Assembly (NCBI GenBank): GCA_017475415.1
Contig: JAFVFM010000062.1
Location: 1 to 8,128, forward strand
DNA from: Solobacterium sp.
GTDB taxonomy: Bacteria > Bacillota_I > Bacilli_A > Erysipelotrichales > Erysipelotrichaceae
Length of the DNA: 8,128 nucleotides
Direction of reading: 5' to 3'
A program made the position numbers and the translations under genes. The notes under the pieces are model-generated. The model was not told the DNA's origin and made no database searches. It saw only the letters and a program-made list of their open reading frames with translations. Below, piece after piece: positions 6,006 through 8,128 of the stretch (position 1 is its first letter; each line of letters starts with the position of its first letter).

Positions 6006-6098
6006 CCAAAATAACATCATCATTTTCGGCTATTTACCTAAATCTATATGAAATCAGGTGAGAAGTGCTGCTTCTGCTTTCCGTATTCAATTTTTAAC
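5981..6098 (-). ncRNA. L20-type leader attenuator of the infC operon
   Basis: Between the promoter and infC the leader can form two exclusive structures. The terminator is ATAGGTGCT, loop GTTT, AGCACCTAT (6005-5984), a perfect 9-bp stem followed by TTTT. The antiterminator pairs AAGCAGCAC (6073-6065) with GTGCTGTTT (6001-5993), nine pairs with one G-U, and removes the 5' arm of the terminator. The segment around 6076-6056 (AGAAGCAGCACTTCTCACC) looks like the conserved part of Bacillota infC leaders. The known mechanism in B. subtilis is that excess L20 binds the leader and favours termination. The exact transcript 5' end is estimated from the promoter. Confidence 0.8.
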
Positions 6099-6105
6099 CT
6101 CGTTA

Positions 6106-6134
6106 ATTATTGCGCAATCTTTAATATAAGTCAA
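6106..6134 (-). promoter_or_regulatory. Sigma-A-like promoter of the infC-rpmI-rplT operon
   Basis: TTGACT (6134-6129), a 17-base spacer and AATAAT (6111-6106) each match the consensus at five of six positions. The -35 box starts 2 bases after the stop codon of the Asp23-like gene. Transcription would start near 6099, giving a leader of about 138 nt. Confidence 0.82.
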
Positions 6135-6136
6135 TA

Positions 6137-6475
6137 CTAAACTTCAAATCCAATTACATTAATTTGTACGCTATTCGCTCTAAAGCCAGTCATGTTGTAC
6201 ACATTCTCATAAATCTTATTTTGCACTAGTTCACATGTCTGATTTACATCAGCTAAATATTTCACTTTTAAGTCCGCATAAATGTCTAATTTATTATCGA
6301 TAATCTTCACGGATAAAGGTTTATTGAATTTTGTTTTTGGAATGCGAATCGCATTTTCAATTTCATCAATAGATAATTCAGCAATGGAATAAAAAACAGA
6401 TTTATTGATTGCGATTAAGCCATTGTTTGCAGCTTCTGTATCAGTATGCTTAATTAAAATATATTTCTGTGCCAT
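6137..6475 (-). CDS. Asp23/Gls24-family envelope stress protein (short form)
   Basis: The 112-residue protein shows the Asp23/Gls24 layout: a first strand and helix with G-L-I-A-I-N-K-S-V-F-Y-S-I-A-E near residues 19-33, a strand pair with D-N-K-L-D-I-Y-A-D-L-K-V-K-Y, the helix V-Q-N-K-I-Y-E-N-V-Y-N-M-T-G-F, and the final strand V-Q-I-N-V-I-G-F-E-V. No membrane segment or signal peptide is present. Family members are small cytoplasmic or membrane-associated proteins linked to alkaline and envelope stress, and their molecular action is poorly known. An AGAGGG site lies about 9 bases before the ATG. It follows the RelA/SpoT-like gene by 41 bases with no terminator, so cotranscription is likely. 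The next promoter begins right after its stop codon. Family assignment is by pattern and fairly secure. The cellular role is unknown. Confidence 0.8.
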   Translation of the reverse strand: MAQKYILIKHTDTEAANNGLIAINKSVFYSIAELSIDEIENAIRIPKTKFNKPLSVKIIDNKLDIYADLKVKYLADVNQTCELVQNKIYENVYNMTGFRANSVQINVIGFEV

Positions 6476-6516
6476 AATCTTTTCCCTCTTTTCCCTATTT
6501 TATCATAACTTCAACC

Positions 6517-7878
6517 TTATATAAGCAACATAATCTTATGATATAAATCATTTTTCATTTCTTCTATATCTTTCTTTTCAATAGAATGATTGTATTTTAT
6601 TTCTAATGCTTCTACATATTCTCTAAAGAATTTCATGATGATATAGATTCTATCTTCAAAAATAATTTTAATGCTTTCACTATGGATTAATGTATCTGCT
6701 AAGGTTAATGTTAATTCATTTCTTATTTTTTCAGCATCTTTTTTATTTAGTGCTAAAAAGGTATTCTTATACCAACTATGCTGAATGAGTAAAGACATAT
6801 AGAATTCTGTAAAACTCTCTAATACTTCTACATTTTGTTCATTCTGCAAGGCAAATAATGTCGCAAAGAAGAGATGCCATTGAAAATCTCGATTGATATT
6901 CTGAATAAAATATGAACACATTTTCTTCACAAATACATCTTTTGTATTCACTTTACCCTCAAGAATGATCTTTTCTTTATAATCAATTTCTTCTAATGTT
7001 AAATCATGCAATTGCTCAATATAGTACATCATCTTAGCACGATTGTTTTTGCCATTAATAAAATCATGTATATAAATGTAATGTGCTAAGGTAGAACTAG
7101 ATTTTTTGAAATCTGTTGCGAAATTCAAGGAAGCTTGCGTCTTTTTTACAACTAATTCATTAATGCTTCTGGCCATCCATGATTTAAATCCTTTTTCATC
7201 TAAGCCAACCATAGGGTTCTTTGCTTCCGAAGATATTTCATCATACATAATTTCTAATTGCCTATCGACAACATCTAAATTATCTCTAATCGCACTTAAC
7301 ATATTGCGATTAAATGTTTCAAAGATATGAAAATCAGGATTCTTATAAACAATCTCATGCTCAATTTCACTCCAAAAAGAATGAACTAACGATTTTATTT
7401 GTAATTCATAATTAATCTTTTCATTCCCTAATATATAACAGCCATCTAGGCGATATATCGTAAAGCCATTCCGTTGTAATTGTGGTTGAGGTAAGCGTAA
7501 ATTTAAATAAATATGTGGATCCAATTTACAACGATACAAATCCCCATCTTCTTCAAATAATAGAAATAAATATTTATATAATTCAGCTTCATTACGAATA
7601 AAACGACATTGCATGGTTATGCCTATGATATCTGGCATATTTTCAATTGCCTCTTTCGCTGTTTTATAAGTCAAATAATATTGATTACGAATAAGCTTTT
7701 CTTTTAAGCTTTCTTCATTTTTTATTCTTGTACGAAAAGAAACAAGCGAATCATTTCTTTGATTAAACATGCGATTATAGACTAAGGTAATCTTCTCTTC
7801 TACATATTGAAAAGTAGATAGTTTTTCTTTATATAAAGCTACCGTTTGATCGATAAATTTAAATAATTCTAATCTCAT
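6517..7878 (-). CDS. RelA/SpoT-type nucleotidyltransferase-domain protein with long C-terminal extension
   Basis: The first 190 or so residues of this 453-residue protein carry a RelA/SpoT synthetase-like core: R49-x-R51-I-K53 with S57, then P-D83-I-I-G86-I, then Y-E157-L-Q159-I-K-S, W168 and E172-H173 followed by Y-K. In (p)ppGpp synthetases these positions bind the nucleotide and Mg2+. Two differences stand out. The Arg of D-I-x-G-I-R is Thr88, and the usual G-Y-R-S-x-H loop is replaced by Q-P-Q-L-Q-R-N-G-F-T-I-Y-R-L-D-G (130-145). There is no HD hydrolase, TGS or ACT domain. Residues about 195-453 are predicted helical and unrecognised, so it is about twice as long as a small alarmone synthetase. 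It starts one base after the RsmF-like stop codon, suggesting coupled translation. It may make an alarmone, modify another substrate as toxic relatives do, or be a binding protein. Activity cannot be decided here. Confidence 0.75.
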   Translation of the reverse strand: MRLELFKFIDQTVALYKEKLSTFQYVEEKITLVYNRMFNQRNDSLVSFRTRIKNEESLKEKLIRNQYYLTYKTAKEAIENMPDIIGITMQCRFIRNEAELYKYLFLLFEEDGDLYRCKLDPHIYLNLRLPQPQLQRNGFTIYRLDGCYILGNEKINYELQIKSLVHSFWSEIEHEIVYKNPDFHIFETFNRNMLSAIRDNLDVVDRQLEIMYDEISSEAKNPMVGLDEKGFKSWMARSINELVVKKTQASLNFATDFKKSSSTLAHYIYIHDFINGKNNRAKMMYYIEQLHDLTLEEIDYKEKIILEGKVNTKDVFVKKMCSYFIQNINRDFQWHLFFATLFALQNEQNVEVLESFTEFYMSLLIQHSWYKNTFLALNKKDAEKIRNELTLTLADTLIHSESIKIIFEDRIYIIMKFFREYVEALEIKYNHSIEKKDIEEMKNDLYHKIMLLI

Positions 7879-7879
7879 A

Positions 7880-8128
7880 TCATCTATTCTTTCTTAAATG
7901 TTTAGGATAATGATTTTTTAATTGTTTTCCATCACTCTTTACGCCACCTATGGGTTTACCTTCATAGCTTAATGCAGCCCAACCTTTAGGCGCTTCCATA
8001 CGTATTACATCTCCATGATAATATACATCCAATATTTCTTCATCGATTTTTATACAATTTTTATATCTCACATAATCACAAGGAAAAAAGTTATGTGAAG
8101 GCTCAAAACGATTCTTTTTCACTTCTCC
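7880..8128 (-). CDS. RsmF-like 16S rRNA m5C methyltransferase, C-terminal end only
   Basis: The frame is open to the right edge, so only the last 82 codons are in view. They begin G-E-V-K-K-N-R-F-E-P-S-H, and the GTG at 8122 is an internal Val and not a start. The end matches the PUA-like RNA-binding tail of RsmF/NOL1-type methyltransferases: Y-Y-H-G-D-V-I, K-G-W-A-A-L-S-Y-E-G-K-P-I-G, and finally L-K-N-H-Y-P-K-H-L-R. Such enzymes methylate cytosines of 16S rRNA with S-adenosylmethionine. The catalytic domain lies outside the window. The stop (TGA, 7882-7880) is followed after one base by the RelA/SpoT-like start codon. Confidence 0.82.
   Translation of the reverse strand, partial: GEVKKNRFEPSHNFFPCDYVRYKNCIKIDEEILDVYYHGDVIRMEAPKGWAALSYEGKPIGGVKSDGKQLKNHYPKHLRKNR

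Noticed and set aside
6476..6540. A separate promoter for the Asp23-like gene (TAAAAT near 6502)
   Set aside because: The -10-like stretch has no fitting -35 at 16-18 bases. In DNA this A/T-rich such a match is expected by chance.
7106..7330. Plus-strand open frame inside the RelA/SpoT-like gene
   Set aside because: It is antisense to a long, conserved-looking gene and has no supporting signal.
7880..8122. An 80-residue small protein starting at GTG 8122
   Set aside because: The frame is open to the edge (G-E-V-K-K), and the sequence is the tail of a known methyltransferase family, so it is a cut gene and not a small one.
1..8128. CRISPR array, insertion sequence, prophage or defence island
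   Set aside because: No regularly spaced short repeats, transposase, integrase or nuclease genes are present. The repeats seen are protein-domain repeats inside the adhesin.

Overview
The window looks like part of the chromosome of a low-GC, Gram-positive Bacillota. The gene content and the protein style (IF-3 beginning G-R-I-K-N-N, a short Asp23-type protein, a Cys-Gln thioester adhesin) resemble gut or oral Erysipelotrichia-like bacteria, but that placement is inference from recall and not from a search. Every supported gene lies on the minus strand, so transcription runs from high to low coordinates. TGA is used as a normal stop.

Layout in the direction of transcription: 8128-7880 is the C-terminal end of an RsmF-like rRNA m5C methyltransferase, cut by the window edge. 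One base later comes a 453-residue protein with a RelA/SpoT-type nucleotidyltransferase core and a long unrecognised helical C-terminal half (7878-6517). Then comes a 112-residue Asp23/Gls24-family protein (6475-6137). No terminator is visible among these three, so they are probably one operon. A strong sigma-A-like promoter sits right after the Asp23-like stop codon. It drives the classical translation operon infC-rpmI-rplT (IF-3, L35, L20) through a leader of about 140 nt that can form mutually exclusive antiterminator and terminator structures, as expected of an L20-autoregulated attenuator. A tRNA-Glu gene with anticodon CUC follows rplT (4764-4691), and a strong intrinsic terminator (4683-4659) closes the unit.

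A 190-base intergenic region (4501-4690) holds that terminator, a -10 box flanked by two related inverted repeats, and the ribosome binding site of a giant surface protein. From 4500 to the left edge the frame is open for 1500 codons with no stop. The gene encodes a secreted, modular adhesin: signal peptide, thioester domain (Cys73/Gln172), Pro/Thr/Glu linker, SpaA/Cna_B-like domain, a second thioester-like domain that has lost its glutamine, then a shaft mixing T-Q ester-bond (VaFE) domains and Spy0128/FctA-type Lys-Asn isopeptide domains. The C-terminus, with any sortase motif, lies outside the window.

The most interesting parts are the adhesin, with three chemistries of intramolecular covalent cross-link plus two domains that appear to have lost theirs; the paired inverted repeats at its promoter; the unusual RelA/SpoT-like protein; and the L20 leader. 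The plus strand carries no supported gene.
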